64,000 nucleotides of DNA from Onchocerca lupi (GCA_028564675.1 JAOVVO010000010.1:62001-126000), one strand, 5' to 3'; counted from the first letter of the stretch, positions 1-13,980 are shown. The notes: generated from the sequence alone by a model not told the origin. Numbers and translations are program-made.

Positions 1-1772
1 ATTAACTAGTATCGTGTTCTTGTGGTTTTCAGACCAAGAAAGAGATGTGTAATTGAACTCTTATCACTAGCAGAAATAGTGATATCAGCAAGGTAACATC
101 AACAATATGTGAGGAAGAAGTTAGCTAACATTTCAGTGTTGGTTTGATCATTCAGCTCAGTAGCCAAAGTGTTCAGAAAGAAGAGAGGATGCAGTGAAGG
201 AAAAGGAAGTCTGTAAAAGTTGGTTTTTGATTGAATATGCGTTGTATTTTTTCGAGAAAAAATTTAGAATAATGCCATTAATGGCTACCGCATGCTCTAT
301 TAAAAAGTAACACTTTGAACATTTTACTCTCTTGCGGAAAAAGTGAATATTTGCGGAACTTTTCCATTGAGAAAGGTAGTTTCAAATTTTTACAAGCAAG
401 CACTAAAAGGAACCACGTACCAGCTTAATTAAATTAAGCTGAAACAAAAAATTTCAACTGTACTGATTGATTAAAAACTCTATGAACCATATTGATCAAT
501 TAAAAAATCTAGTATGTTCGACTGAAATAAAATAACTGAAATTCTCGACCTTGTTAAAACAGGTTTTGTTCCTTCATTTCCTATCCTACAAGGAAAAAAA
601 GAACAGTCACGAAGAAAATTCCTTTTATTGTACAGTGAAGTTTTTCTCTCCGTTCATTATCTGATGATAATTGTTTTCGTTTCGTTCCTTTTTTAATGTC
701 TTATTTTCGTTTTACATCTATTATAGTTTTGTTTATAAACTCAGAAAACTTACTACAATATAGCACAAAACAGAACTGCAATAAACACACTAACAAAATG
801 ACACATCAATTTTCACAAATTATGCCAACTGTTGCAGTATTACTGATGTACCGGTGTTAATGAGTATATGCGAATCGCTGTATCAGAATTTCGTTTCATA
901 ATTAAATTGATAAACTGCGCAGAGACAAAAAAACTACTTCTCCCTGTAAGTCATTAGGGATAATACTGTGAGAATATAATTACAGTCACATGTTCAAAGC
1001 AAATGCTATCGCACAACAGGAAAAATTCAATACTTCAACATTCGTTTCAGAAATTGGTATTTTTCGTTTTCTCGGTTGAAAATTTTAGAAATACTGTCAC
1101 GCTTTATGTATACTGCTTAATTTGCCATATCCTAAGCCACTTCAGATGAATTGCTTGACTTCATCTGAATTTAGAAAGTTTTATTTCTCTGTTAACAAGT
1201 TTCAATGTATCAGAAGGTGCAACCTATTAAATAGCCTTGATGGAATTTGAATGTTATATTTCAAGTTGCTATCAATTCTTTTGAAGAATTCCTGAAAATC
1301 TTCAAAACTGAAATACTGAGCTTATTTTTTGCTGAAAAGAATCCATTATGCTTCGTCACCTTTTATTTATGATTTTCAGACCATTTCCTATTTCCTTGTG
1401 ATCCCAATAAACAATAAGGTGGGCAATTCCAAAACTCCTGGAAGAAATCGATTTTTGTAATAGCTCGTCAAACTACGTTTGTAAAAAGATGTACACCAGT
1501 CACAGTTTAACAACAGAGAAGGTAAGATCTAAAATTAGCTCTTTATAAATCTTTCTGTTTTCCTGTTCATCTCAAGTATTTCTGAGTCTTCAAGCAAATG
1601 TTGAATCTCCCTAAAGGGGATACGGAGAAATAAGCAGATTGTTGCATGGGAGACTGAAAATTACGATCTTGAAATTTGCAAGAAGCTCCGATCTCTTTCG
1701 ATTATCTTGAAAATTCTCGAAAAATGTTTTGCGAATAGGAAAAGCCAGCATTTGTTGAGTTTCGTCAATTTG
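1..1772. other. no supported gene
   Basis: I see no convincing coding exon on either strand. A TTTTCAG acceptor near position 31 is followed by only seven sense codons before a stop, so it could be the last exon of a gene lying to the left, but this is too short to support. The rest is AT-rich sequence with frequent stops in all frames. Confidence 0.5.
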
Positions 1773-1963
1773 CTAACTGTTGATGTTGATGTCCGAACGG
1801 TTGAATACTAAAAATCGGTCGTCGGTATAGGTTTGATGGGAAGAAGATGGTAAGCTGTGCGGGCAATGATCGGTTTCGGTGACAAAATCTATTACACAAC
1901 TTTGTCGACTTCTCAATTTGCCATAATCGAGCGGTGGCCGGTCGATTATTCCACTTCTGTCTC
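1773..1963 (-). CDS. candidate terminal exon, unrecognised protein (minus strand)
   Basis: On the minus strand an open frame of 62 residues runs from a good acceptor (pyrimidine-rich CTTCTTAG, AG at 1965-1964) to a TAG at 1775-1773. The local base composition is less AT-rich than the surroundings. The peptide is hydrophilic, with a run of Arg/Asp/Ser/Thr residues, segments such as SRQSCVIDFVTETDHC, and the end SDININS; it has two cysteines and no transmembrane segment. It resembles the C-terminal tail of a larger protein, but I do not recognise it. No ATG is needed if it is a last exon. Upstream exons on the minus strand would have to lie between here and the SLC4 gene, or inside its introns; I found no certain one. 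It could also be a chance frame. Confidence 0.35.
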
Positions 1964-3898
1964 CTAAGAAGACGATTTATCTTTAAAAAAGATAATTTTT
2001 CATATTAACCCTTATGTTCTCTTACGTAAACTCTTTAAGCTTAAATTTTTAAATCAAAAATCAAATGGAATAAGATGGTAACATGATTGGTGGACGAATG
2101 ATTAATCAAATTTTAAATAAAATATAAATCTTTACATCTAACTTAATTTCATATTACAAGCTGTTTGCATTAATATATTTTATTCTAAGTGCTTTCTAAC
2201 TTTATTTTTTCAAATAATTTCAAGAGATACAAAAGAATTTGGAGTGGGTAAGAAATATCTTAAAAATTCAGGTTTTCCTAAAGCTAATTTATTATAGTCA
2301 TGAAAATTTATAAATAATGAATATTTTATCTATTTTTCATTTTTCTCTCTTGTTTGTTCAGTTTTGTCCGATCATTGCTTATGTGAAAGCTATTGTCATA
2401 CATCTATTTCAATAGCACTATTTGTCATCTAAGCTTAAATAAAACAGAAATCGTTCGTGTACTCCCATTTCATAATTCTTTCATATTATTTTTTGAAGCA
2501 TTAATGGTGGATCAATTTTTGTTAAAGGTATGAAGGTAAGTGGAGTGTTTACGCACATTGCACATGACATTATTTTTCAGTCAGAAAGTTTATTCTGAAA
2601 AAAAAAACTTATCAAGTTGTTCGTTGAGAAAAAAGTTAAATCATTCGTATTTTTTAATTTATCAACAGATATTATGCAATGAAAACGATTATAATTACTA
2701 GCAGTTGGTTGCACTGTTTTATGTAACTAATTTCTGAACTTCAAAACCATGTATAAATTAATTACATGAACAATAATAATTTTTTGTGCAATAATGACGG
2801 TGGTCTTTGCTCCTTTAATGATATGTAATGAAAATAATGAAAGTTGACAGGAGTTGAAATCATCGCACTCCCCGCATTATTAAGCCATTAATTAATGCAT
2901 GTGTATCAGTTTATAGAAAAATTGTCATTCCATATCTTTTTTATTCAATCATTCTGCAAGAATAATCATTTTATGCAGTGATTTGACTCTTTGGTTCTAA
3001 TAGCCATTCCTATGAAAGGTTTCTTTCCAATAATTAATCAAACAACGCAAATTTTCTGTGTTCTCCACAGTTTTATTGAGAACTAGTTCAAATACATCTG
3101 ATTTGTGACTTTTCAAAATACTTATCTGCTATTTTAAAGTATGTACAGTCATGATCGATAGAACTGTGATTTATGTTCTATGATTTTATCATTCAAAGGT
3201 CACGAGGTTCCTCAGTGTCTCCAGTAACAATCTCTATGGCAGTCGACTTGTCAAGTTTTTGCATGAAGCAGAAATTGAATCAGTGATCTTCTTTTAATGG
3301 ATTACACATACCGTATGCGATGAAATCGAAAATCGATCTGATCTTGAAGAGCAAAATTGTGAGAAACATGAAAGTGCCATTGAACAATAATGCTCGCCTA
3401 TCGTTTCAAACATTTTTATAATATTACACAAAATTAGGGTGTTGTTTTAGAAACAAAGTTGTTCATTGCATGGCCTCTTTAAAAATTAGTTGATTTTGAT
3501 TAATTTGATTTTATTCTTGCTGATGAAAGAAACAAAAAAAGCAACAAATGGGACATTGCTGTCACCTCCAAAACACTGCATGGAAACGAAATAAGCAAAA
3601 TAATGACGAGGGAAACGCTAGGAGAATAAAAAGTTGCTAAAGAGAAACATTTTGAGAATAATATGGTCGAACATTTTAGTTTTAGTATGTGATACTAATC
3701 TTCATCTTGACAATATCATCTAGAATAACTTAAAATGCCCCTATAGATTAATTAAGAATAAATTTAGCAAAAATGCAGCATTGGCAATTTCAGCAACGTT
3801 TTCATCCTTTATGCGCAATCTTTGAATAACAAATTTTTTTTGATTGAAATGAAAATAGAATTTAGGGTCGTCAAATAGCAGCAATAATAACAGTAGCA
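1964..3898. other. 5' region of the SLC4 gene, no certain exon
   Basis: This is AT-rich sequence ahead of the first SLC4 exon I can place. It probably holds the promoter and possibly untranslated or alternative first exons. Two short minus-strand open frames (about 2760-2890 and 3198-3285) have protein-like composition but lack clear splice sites, and I do not call them. Confidence 0.4.
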
Positions 3899-6800
3899 AT
3901 GACAAGACGTGGCAGTAGCCAACCGGATATTCGTAACCGGATCGACAGTCACTCCAGTTTGATGCGTCGGAGAAGCATTACGGAAACATACCCAAAATCT
4001 TCTATTTTTGGAGGACGTAAGTTTAAAGTAAATCATTTATTTTCCGTTGCTTATTTTTTTTTTTTTTTTTTTATAAATTGTTTTTTCTGTTTACCGTGCA
4101 TTCATTTATTACTTCTGCCATTTATTACATAATCAGTTTTCCATTTAAAGATTATTTATTTATTTGCAACTTCTTCAATCATTTCATATAAAAATAAACT
4201 GACAAGTAGAGTATAGTTATTTGAAGTAATACAGGTAATATTGTGATATAATTAAATCATTTAAAAGAAGTGTTCCGACGGCTTTTTCTATAAAGTATAA
4301 ATCAGCATAGGTTTTTAAATTTAATTAGTTCGCTTTGAATCTAGCCAAAAAGCAAAAAAATTTAAAAAAAAAATTTTTACAAAACATTGAACAGCAGATT
4401 GATTTAAAGACGCATTCAACTGAAAATCCAATTTCCTTGTCAGTCTTCTAGTGACGATGATACTTTCTACTCATTTACCAAATTGCAGGTGACTTGTTAC
4501 TCGATCCCCTTTACAGTGCTCAACCTATACAAGTGGGAAACCATCCAGAGAGTGAGTGTTTTTCTTATTCCAAAAATGAAATTCCTTTCTGAGTGGTACC
4601 TGTATGAACAAAAAGTGGCATATTGTCAAATTTCCATCATTTCAATCAACGGAATCGCATAAAACAGTCTTTCATCTCTATGAAAGAAAGTTAAAGCAGC
4701 AAAATTTGTTTATTCTTTACTATATTTAATTCTTTTTACATTTTATGAAAATCCATAAAACTTATAATTTTTTACTTGCAAAAATTCAAACAATTCAATG
4801 AAACAATTAAAAATTATTTAGATTTTTCAAAATTTCAGGTCCAATACATAACGTTCGAGAGCTTTTAGAAGCACATTTAGAGGAAACTCCTTTGATTTAT
4901 ACAGAAATGTTGGAATTGGGGAAGGATGATAGAGGCAAAAGGCAATGGAAACAAGTTGCCAGGTTAAGCTGCACTTGAAAACTGAATTTTGTTTATTTCT
5001 TTTGAAATAAATTATTCCACTAAGGTTTGATAAGTGATATGTATGAATTAATTTGTATCTTTCATCAAAATAATTGCTTAATCATGAACTAATTATACTT
5101 CAACATCCATCGGCTGCAAAGTCTTCTATTCGAAGTATCTGTTATTCGGAAAATAATTCGAATTAAAATGTTGAATCCCAAAATTCAATATGCTCCTTAC
5201 GTCATAAACCCTCGGCCGTGGCGTAAAATTCCGTCTCTCTCTCTCTCTTTCTTTCTCATATCACTATTTTTAGATGGATCAAGTACGAGCAGACAATTGA
5301 AGGTGATGGTACTCGATTTTCTAAGCCACACATCACTCTTCTATCGGTAATTGGTTTAATACAACTCAAGAATTGTCTTCGTAAAGGAGTCATTCTGCTA
5401 GATGCTGAAGCATATTCTTTTAACGAAATCGCAGGTACTAGTTTTGCTATCATTTTGAAGCCCCGTGGTTCTGTCGTATTTCAGTGATTGGGTAGCTCAG
5501 TGTCATTTATTAAAATTAAATTTCTGAACTGAAAACGTTTTGGTACAGATGAATATGGAGGTAAAAAGGAATTAAAGTAACAAAATGGACGACCTGAACT
5601 TCTTTCTCTCTATCTTTAAATGTCTTTAATCTTTTCCGACAAAATATGCGCTGCATGGGTGGAACGTGGATTAGTGGAAGCAGAAAATTCAGCTACTGTG
5701 AAAGATTTGTTGCTATGCCCAAAATACCATCTTATTGGTAAACATATGCTTCCATCCAGCGAAATCAAAAACGGTTCGAATTTTTGATTCTCTTAAAGAT
5801 CTCAAGTTATAGATACTGTAATTAAGTATTAATCGATCGGTAGTGCTTTACTCATGCTAACTTATAAAAATTAGAACTAAAAAAGGCGAGTAATTTAGTA
5901 TTCAGATGTGAAGGCTACTGTCAAAATATTGCCAACTGACGATATCGAGAATGATATGCAAGATGAAAATATTCTTGATGTAAGTCTTGTTCAACCTGAA
6001 AAACAAACAAAATGACGTAATATTTTTTTATCTGTTCTTTCAAATATATTTTTTAGGTAATCCTGAATATTATGATCAAAAATTAGTAGAGAAACTGGAA
6101 CTTCCCATCGAGACTCCGTTTCGTTAGGGAATTCAGAAATCTGGTTCTTTTTAAACTTTGACCGAAAATTTTCACTAAACAATTCACATATAGATATTCC
6201 GAACTTAGCTTTTGACTTCCTTCAAGTACTTTGTTTTGCACTTTTTTGCAGTTAACATCTAAGGAAATGAAGAAGTTGGCAGAAGGCACAGAAGGAGCAG
6301 CTGTCATGGCTGGAATTTTCAATGGTATTGATAAACCAGTATGCGCATTCCTTCGACTTGACAAGGCCAGGGTATTTTAATTGCACTTCATAATTGACCT
6401 ATCAGTAGCAAATTCTTTTCGAGATAATTCAGAATCTTTTGATTCTATTCCATGCTCAAACCAATTCCAGGTTCTTTTTCCGGAATTGCCGAATGTTTCA
6501 ATACCTTTAAGATTCGTATTTGTGTTGCTCAATCCCCACGACCATTACGAGAACGAAACACGTGGCATTGGTAGGGCAATGGGTGCGCTGCTTTCGGATG
6601 AGGTATTGTCATTTTGAGCCAATAATTCGGATAATTTCAGGCACTGCTACAATCAGTGTTCTGGAGAATTGTATTAAACAGACTGAATATCAGATAATAT
6701 CTAATTTACACAATTACTCATTTATTTAAAATTTAATTTTAGAAACTCAAGCAATCTGTCAGATAAAAATGGTTTCTGAATTCTGCAGGATGCAGTTTTA

Positions 6801-9800
6801 AGGAAATGAAAGTTGTGATATTTCTACTCAATGTTTCTATTTGCAGATATTTAAGAAGGTAGCGTTATGCTCGCTTGAACCCTATACGATCGCTGATGCA
6901 TTGGAAGAATTTTTTGCCCAAGTAGTTGTTATACCGCCTGGAAATTGCACCATCGAGACACGTTGGGAACCAAATGCTAATACGGATCAGGTCTATCTAA
7001 AGTTTCAGATTCGCAAGAAGTGAATTTATGAAAATTTCGAAACACTAAAAACTATCGAGAACTTGATATGTGTGATGAACATTCCAATTTTAGATAAATC
7101 GCTCGGTTGGAATGCTCTATGCGTCGTATGATGATCCATTTGATGAAGAATCAGTTTTAGACGGTAAAAAAGATACACACAACGATATCGTGCGCAGCGG
7201 TCGCTTATTTGGCGGTTTGTGTAATGATATCAAGTAAGTCTAAAATTTCGCAGCACTTGACAACTTGATTTTATCCATAACTCTGCAATGCGATATAACT
7301 ATTATCATAATCGTTTTGAATAATGGGAATTTTTATAATTTTATCATAGATTTTATTAATTACTTAAAATTTGAAATCTTTAATTACAAATTTGAAATCA
7401 TAAATTTGAAGATCTTTAGGCGCAAAGCGCCATACTTCGTATCCGATTTCACCGATTTCTTCTATGGCCGATTGAGTCAATCTTTTGCGGCAGCCATATT
7501 TTTATTTTTCGCAAACATTACGTCGATTATCACATTTGGTGCTGTTATGGAACGGGCATTGCATCATCAAGTTGTACGAAATCTTTGCATTGATTATAGG
7601 ATCATTTTGGATCTGATAAACTGATTTGAACAATAGGAGCATCTGATAGCATTATTCAAACTTGGTCGTGGAATAAAAAAAAAAAAGAAAAAAAACGGAA
7701 TGAAAAGAAATGAGTGAAGATCTGGAATTAAAATTAAATTAAATTAAAATTAAAATTAAAAATTAAATTGAATTAAAAAAACAAAACAATGAAATTAATC
7801 CGATGAATTGGACTTAATAAAGCAACCCCATCTCTTCATATTTCTGCGTTTAATTTTAATTTTGATATATATTTAGGCAGTTATTGAAAATATCCTGTGC
7901 GGAGGCATCTCCGGAGTTATATTTGCTCTCTTTTCTGGACAACCGCTCAATATTTTATCAGCGACCGGTCCAACGCTTGTTTTCGAAACAATTTTGTTCG
8001 ATTTTTGTTCGTAAGTGTCGGTGTTTAATATTTCCTTCAAATGGCGAGTGTTTTATTGCCTAAAATCATCACAAATTTTAATATGTTGTGAAATTTTTTT
8101 TAATCCAGAAGAAATGGCTGGGAGTTTTTGCCATTTCGATTTTGGGTTTCTGCATGGATCGGTGTGGTACTACTTGTTTTGGTTGCTACCGATATGTCCG
8201 CCCTCGTTGGTCTAATTACCAGGTGCTCAAAGATTTTTTTTAAACTTAATGATAGCATAAGTATTTTTTTTTCGATAAAAATGATGAAGAACCTGAATGA
8301 TAACAGTTTTCTAACGAGTTAATAGCTTATCTTTTGTTATATCACATTTGGACAATTGTGGCATGTTGCATTACATTAAAACTATCCTTCCCGGGCATAC
8401 CTTTCCTTTTTTTCAAATTAAATTTTAAAGAACATAAAATGAGATTTTAAAAAAGTAATGCATTTTAGGTTTACGGAAGAAGCATTTGCAGCATTGATAT
8501 CAATTGTCTTTATAATTCAATCTTTTGAAAAACTTATTGAGATAGGTCACGATGCGCCAATCATTATCGATCCCAAAGTTCATTTTAATTATTTTACTTT
8601 CTGTGTATCTAATAATTTTTTGAGGAAATTCTTTTGTCTTTCGAGTTTATCATTTATCTCAAATATTTCTCGTGCTTAATCAAGTCAAAAGGAAACGGGC
8701 AATATCATCGAGTGTTAACCTGAGGTAGTCTTTGGTTAGCACTTGCATCTGCTTATTTTTTAAATCCAGCCTTGCTAACCATATCTTCAATAAAAATTGT
8801 GATTTTTCAGAATCTCTATAGAATACTTAATCTTGCTGAAGCATCATTAGTTTAAATCATAGTTTTCTAAAACCAGAATTTTTTTGTTTCATTTTTTTGA
8901 AATCTATTGCATTTTAATAGAGAGTATTTGATTCACCATGCGTTTGTTACCTCAATGAACCAATGGTACTTTCAAATAATATCAGTATGCGACAAAAGAT
9001 CATGGATATCGACGCTGCAGGTCTGTATTCTCAGGAAATTATTGTTGCGAGAATGAAAGTTTGTTGGAACTAAATTCTGTTCTTGAGTTGCCTTCTTCCA
9101 GTATTTTCAGATTTTAGATTAGATAATCTTACGGAGAACAAGCGATGACGAAATGAATGTTTCAATTGCGTTTGCTTTTGTGTACTCTTATGCCATTGAT
9201 GTTTCATGTACTCACTCAATGTCTCTGAAACATTATCATAGATTGCGTACTGATAGTGATATTACAGTAAAATAAACTAATGATAATATTAATCATATCA
9301 TTATAGAATGTAGTCGACTTAAAGGCGAAGCTTTTGGATTACAATGTCACTTCAAGCCAGATGTTTACATGTTATCCATCTTGCTTACTTTTGGTACTTT
9401 CGCATTGGCTTCTGGCTTAAATCTTTTCAGACGAACATATTTTTTAAATTCTATGGTAACATTTTGCAGGAAACTTTGAAATTTGGAAATTAAGAAAAAA
9501 GATCCTGCATTTGCAGCACTTATGTTTATTTTTATTGTTTCAGCATTAGATTTTTTCCAGATAATCATTTGCAAAAGTATAGGATCAAATTCTGATTTTA
9601 AATCTGTTATTTTTTTAACAGAATCTGTTTCTGCCCCTTTTCAAAGCAACACGGTTGAACTTTAATTGTGATTGGTCTGCTATACTCAGACTGTTCGAAT
9701 AGAGCTTTAATAGAAATTCATTTCAGATCCGCAATAGCATATCGGATTTCGGTGTTCTCATCGCTATTGTCGTGATGACAGCTGTTTCGATTTTCATAGG

Positions 9801-12207
9801 TCTTGATCTACCTGTACTCAATATTCCTGCCAATTTTCGAGTCTGTTCATTTCATGCCTTGGAAGTGCATCTTGTTTATCGCTCAAAAGCTAGAAATAAG
9901 AGTTGAGGGTGCGAACTATAACGAAGATGTTATCGATCATGCAATAATAATGTTTTAGCCAACAATGGATCGTCCATGGCTTATTAATCCGTTATTAGTG
10001 GACTGGTATGTTGCTTTGCTGGCTGTAATACCAGCTTTATTTTACGCAATCCTAATCGTCATGGATCAACAGATCACAGCTGTCATTATCAACAGAAAAG
10101 ATAACAAACTGAGGGTATGGCTTTTCGAATTAAAATGAATGAAATCTTTTTTGAGTAAGTTTTCAGAATGAGTTGCACGCTGAACTGCATACTGTACACT
10201 TTCAAGGTTTTGAAATGATGAATGAATAAATATGGCATATCTGTAATGGAGTCAAATTTTAAAAGACTTAGTTAACGGAAAATTTTTGCTCTTCATGGTT
10301 GACAGTCACATTTGGAAGTATGATACTTGAATAGAAGGGACTAGAAAAATGTATGACAGTTGTTGGATATGTTTGTGTGGATCCAAAGCAGAGAAAAAAC
10401 AAAATATTTAATAGAATGACAACAATAAGTACAATAGGACAAAATAAAAAAGCTTCGAGTCTAATATTTGCATTGGGAGAAGCCATCTTTATAGATCACA
10501 TAGATAACGATATTCTATGACACTGGAAATTTTTGAAGGTTTGTTTTCCAGAAATCCGGACCAGAAGTAATACGGATTAACTAGAAATAGCAGAAGATTG
10601 GAAATAATTCAGAATTTGAAACTCCTGCAATTTTATTCATTTATTAATGATTTGTTAAGATATTCTTATCAAAAATAATGAAATTATAAAATATATTAAC
10701 TATATGGATTAGTTTACCTTTGATACTGTAAATGATTATTACCATAAGGATTTCAGAAAGGTTTTGGATATCATTTGGATTTGTTGGTAATTGCATTGCT
10801 AATAGTCATTTGTGGTTCGCTAGGATTGCCAATTTATGTCGCTGCAACAGTGCTATCAGTGATGCACGTGGATTCTCTACGTCTACAGTCCGATACATCA
10901 GCTCCTGGTGAAAAGGCACAGTTTCTTGGTGTTAAGTAAGTCATCACTCAAATTCTAATTTCTCATTTAAAGATGAACTTGAAGCCTTCAAACGAAAAAA
11001 AAAGATTGTTGCAGAGAACAACGTCTAACAGCAATAATAGCTCATCTGTTTATTGGTTTCTCAGTTTTCATAACACCTGTCATCAAGGTATGGTTTTCTG
11101 TAGAAGTCTACAACGCGAATATTTTTTACGACTTCTTCATTTGAACACATCATTCACTGGATAAAAATGAAATAAGTAAATCTTACCCAAATAATCGACT
11201 TGCAGTTAGTACCTCTTCCGGTGCTTATTGGAATATTCTTGTATATGGGCGTTATGTCGATGCTCGGTCTGCAATTTATCCAAAGAATCGCCATGCTCTT
11301 CATGCCTATCAAATATCAGGTTCGTTAAAAGATTTGAAAAAAAAAGTCGTTTTCAGAAAAAACTGCCGAATTTCAAAAATAAATTTGATTTTGCTAAATA
11401 TGAAAATGAATCAAAGCATGTTGATCTTTAAAGTCTAGGAACTAAATTTTTTACATCATAAATATTTACAGCCTGATTATATATGGTTGAGATTGGTCCG
11501 TATGAAACGCGTCCATCTGTTCACTTTTTTCCAAATTCTCAGCATTGCTGGTTTATTTGCTGTGAAGTATACAAAAACATTTTCAATGCTGTTTCCATTG
11601 ATGGTATAGCCTTTCCTTTGTGCCATTTAATTAGTCAATTTTTTGTAATTAGAGAGATGTGATTCTTGCTTGCTCCTAGATTCCGTCATTCTCACTATTG
11701 GCGGATATGAACAAGATTGATATCAATTAATTTGGATTAACCATTTGTGGATTACTTCCTGTAATGCAATTTATTTTTATTAATAATTTGATTTAGCTAG
11801 TACTCATGGTATTCATAAGGATGGTTTTCATGGCAAAGGTTTTCACAAAGCAGGAACTACTTGCCTTAGATGATCCTGTACCTTCATTCCATACCGTTCT
11901 CAGTTCGAAGAGACGATCTGGAAAAGGTATATGAATCAATATAACACTAGTAGAGTTCAAATCTCAAAAGAACTTGATTTCAAAATTCTATGGAAAATTG
12001 GTAATGATTAAATAAAATAGTAATTTGTAATATTGCCGACATCCTAGCATTTTTTATTGCCATATTTTTATCACTTGTCGTTTACAATATAATTCATTAT
12101 TGATTACATTTGTAGCAGGTAAAAACGGGGCCATTGGTGACGAGGAATTGGAAAATCCGAGAGAAACGGAGGAAGGAAAGAAAAAGCCCAGTGGTGGCAA
12201 TCAGTGA
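3899..12207 (+). CDS. abts-1: Na+-driven bicarbonate transporter (SLC4 family, abts-1-like)
   Basis: Plasma-membrane bicarbonate transporter that regulates intracellular pH and chloride. Twenty-four exons join in frame to 984 residues: 3899-4016, 4489-4551, 4839-4962, 5274-5434, 5639-5773, 5906-5979, 6252-6371, 6471-6602, 6847-6990, 7094-7233, 7420-7570, 7877-8010, 8109-8222, 8469-8577, 8921-9020, 9307-9455, 9727-9840, 9959-10114, 10757-10935, 11015-11087, 11206-11319, 11472-11603, 11797-11926, 12119-12207. The cytoplasmic domain (about 1-400) has the QVARWIKYEQ and PLRFVFVLLNP blocks. The membrane domain has QPLNILSATGPT (about 476-487), FTEEAFAALI (538-547) and MDQQITAVIINRK (729-741). Four cysteines in extracellular loop 3 and the EKLI motif point to the Na+-driven NBC/NDCBE clade rather than AE exchangers. 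Length is typical. The start is uncertain: the frame is open upstream of this ATG, so the exon could be spliced or have other first exons. The exon 5 acceptor is abnormal (see separate entry). The short charged tail lacks a PDZ ligand that I can recognise. Confidence 0.93.
5631..5639 (+). other. abnormal 3' splice site before SLC4 exon 5
   Basis: Exon 4 ends in phase 1 (GCA G) at 5434 and exon 5 must resume with AC AAA at 5639 to give the conserved IAD-K-I-C-A-A-W reading. The bases before it are CTTTTCCG, so the acceptor dinucleotide is CG at 5637-5638. A TAA closes this frame just upstream (before 5620) and there is no AG between that stop and the exon. Either an A was lost or changed in a TTTTC(C)AG site, or the intron is truly non-canonical. 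Confidence 0.75.
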
Positions 12208-12313
12208 ATATTGGCTCAATTTTATATTTCTGTCTGGCGCACAACGAAGTAAGTGAAATAGGATGAGAGCACTAAGATGCATGTTAGTCTATTTTCTAAC
12301 TTACTGCTATAAG

Positions 12314-12319
12314 AATAAA
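12314..12319 (+). promoter_or_regulatory. poly(A) signal AATAAA of the SLC4 gene
   Basis: First AATAAA after the SLC4 stop codon, 107 bases downstream of it, a usual distance for a nematode 3' UTR. Confidence 0.45.
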
Positions 12320-13980
12320 ATGAACTTTATTCTCGGCCTTCTTTAGTGACCTACGACACATGATCAAGAGCATTTGTCATTTCACATCTCCTACCGAGTG
12401 ATAGTTTCCTTAAGAATAATCATCCTTCTCCCTTCTACTTAAATATAATTTTTTATTTGATTCAGGTTTTTCGGATTGAAAACTAAGGATGCACACAGTT
12501 TCCGAAAAAGCTGGCTGTGTTTCCAAAATACAAATCCAAATTATTCATTTGTCAAAGAATAATCAATGTTTCGTCAGATGCAGAAGAATTTCGACGATAT
12601 TTAAGTAAATTTAAAAATATTTAAGGCTTGAAAATGTTTGAAGCACTAGTTTAAGTTATTATATTGTTTTTAAATTATTTAAGCATTATCAAGGTATCGT
12701 CGAAATTCTCTTTGTTGTATTACTGTGTATCTTCCAGTATTCTTCATTCAATATATAGTTTTTTATTTCGTTTTTATTTCACCATGTTTATACGTGTATT
12801 TGATAAGAAATATTATTTTGAAAATGGTTCAAGAAATTGATTATTTTTGATTTTGCTTTGTTTTTAAAAAAAAAAAAGCTCATATGTTCAAAATTATCTA
12901 TCTTCTCAAATATGTCGACAGATTTAGCATGAAATCCTTTCTTTCTTTGCGGCTCTAATTGCCAGGCTGATATCTATTGAATTAGGATAATAAATTGCCT
13001 GTTTTTTTATATTTGTCAGTTAGAGACTGTCATTCATTCATCAGCTCTTGTTTTTCAATAAATACTTCTTTTGCACTTGCTCTCTTTGATTCCATAAAGC
13101 TGCTTATTTATTTAGAACAGAAAATTTCACCTTTGTACTTTTTATATGCACTTGCAGTAGTCTTATCTGCAGTCTGACTTGCAGCATTTTCATACATCAG
13201 CAGTCTCACTTGCAACTGTCTCATCTGCACTTAACTGCGAATATACCTTCGTTGCACTATTCTTTACTCACTGTGATGTAATTTTCGGTTATCGTTTAAT
13301 CCTAATCTTTCAGTCTTATTCCAAAGGACTTTGTATAATATGCATGTTAAATATCTATTCTAATCCATATTTGTATTTTATTGATATATGAGCCATTGCT
13401 GTATTATTGAACGACAATCTGACTTTATAATTTTTTTTTTCTATTTTTGAAGTCATACGCGTCAGGAATTAATTCCTTTATTTTTTGTACAGTAAATTTT
13501 CCTGTTATTTATCAATGTAACGCGCGCCGACACTGTATCGTAAGTGACTTGTGAAAGTTGTCTTTGTAAATTCCATAAAATAGTTGTGAACTTTGTTATT
13601 CATCAAAATGATTATTACACAAAATGGAATGGGATTTAATCAAGTTTTTCAGAGAATAGAAACCAATCGGATATCCGAATTGAATAAAAATGACTGGAAT
13701 CAAAAAAGTTAAAAAAACGCATTTGTATAATCCATTGCTTATGATTTATCAACAGCGATGAAGTTTAGTAATCCTAAAATTGTGGACAGACAAATAAGTT
13801 AATTTGCTGCCTTTAATATAACTATTCTAGACTTCTTTGTAGGTATTCTAAATTGCTTTTGCTTTTCAAGCTTTAAATTTTTAAGTTTTGAAATTATGAA
13901 TGTAAATGATGGGTTGCTAATATCATTCTTCAGCTTCATGTTTAAATGAAGCCTCGAGTGTTTAAGATTTCATTATGTCT
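12320..13980. other. intergenic, SLC4 to DNase II
   Basis: No coding exon seen. The short plus-strand open frames around 12995-13391 are rich in Phe/Leu/Ile from T-rich sequence and have no splice context. The right end should hold the DNase II promoter. Confidence 0.5.

Noticed and set aside
6083..6364. 93-codon minus-strand open frame
   Set aside because: It is antisense to SLC4 exon 7 and its intron; the plus strand carries the conserved protein.
7265..7624. 119-codon plus-strand open frame
   Set aside because: Only its 7420-7570 part is coding (SLC4 exon 11); the rest is intron with AT-rich codons.
10268..10486. 72-codon minus-strand frame with a hydrophobic segment
   Set aside because: Lies within an SLC4 intron, no splice context or recognisable motif.
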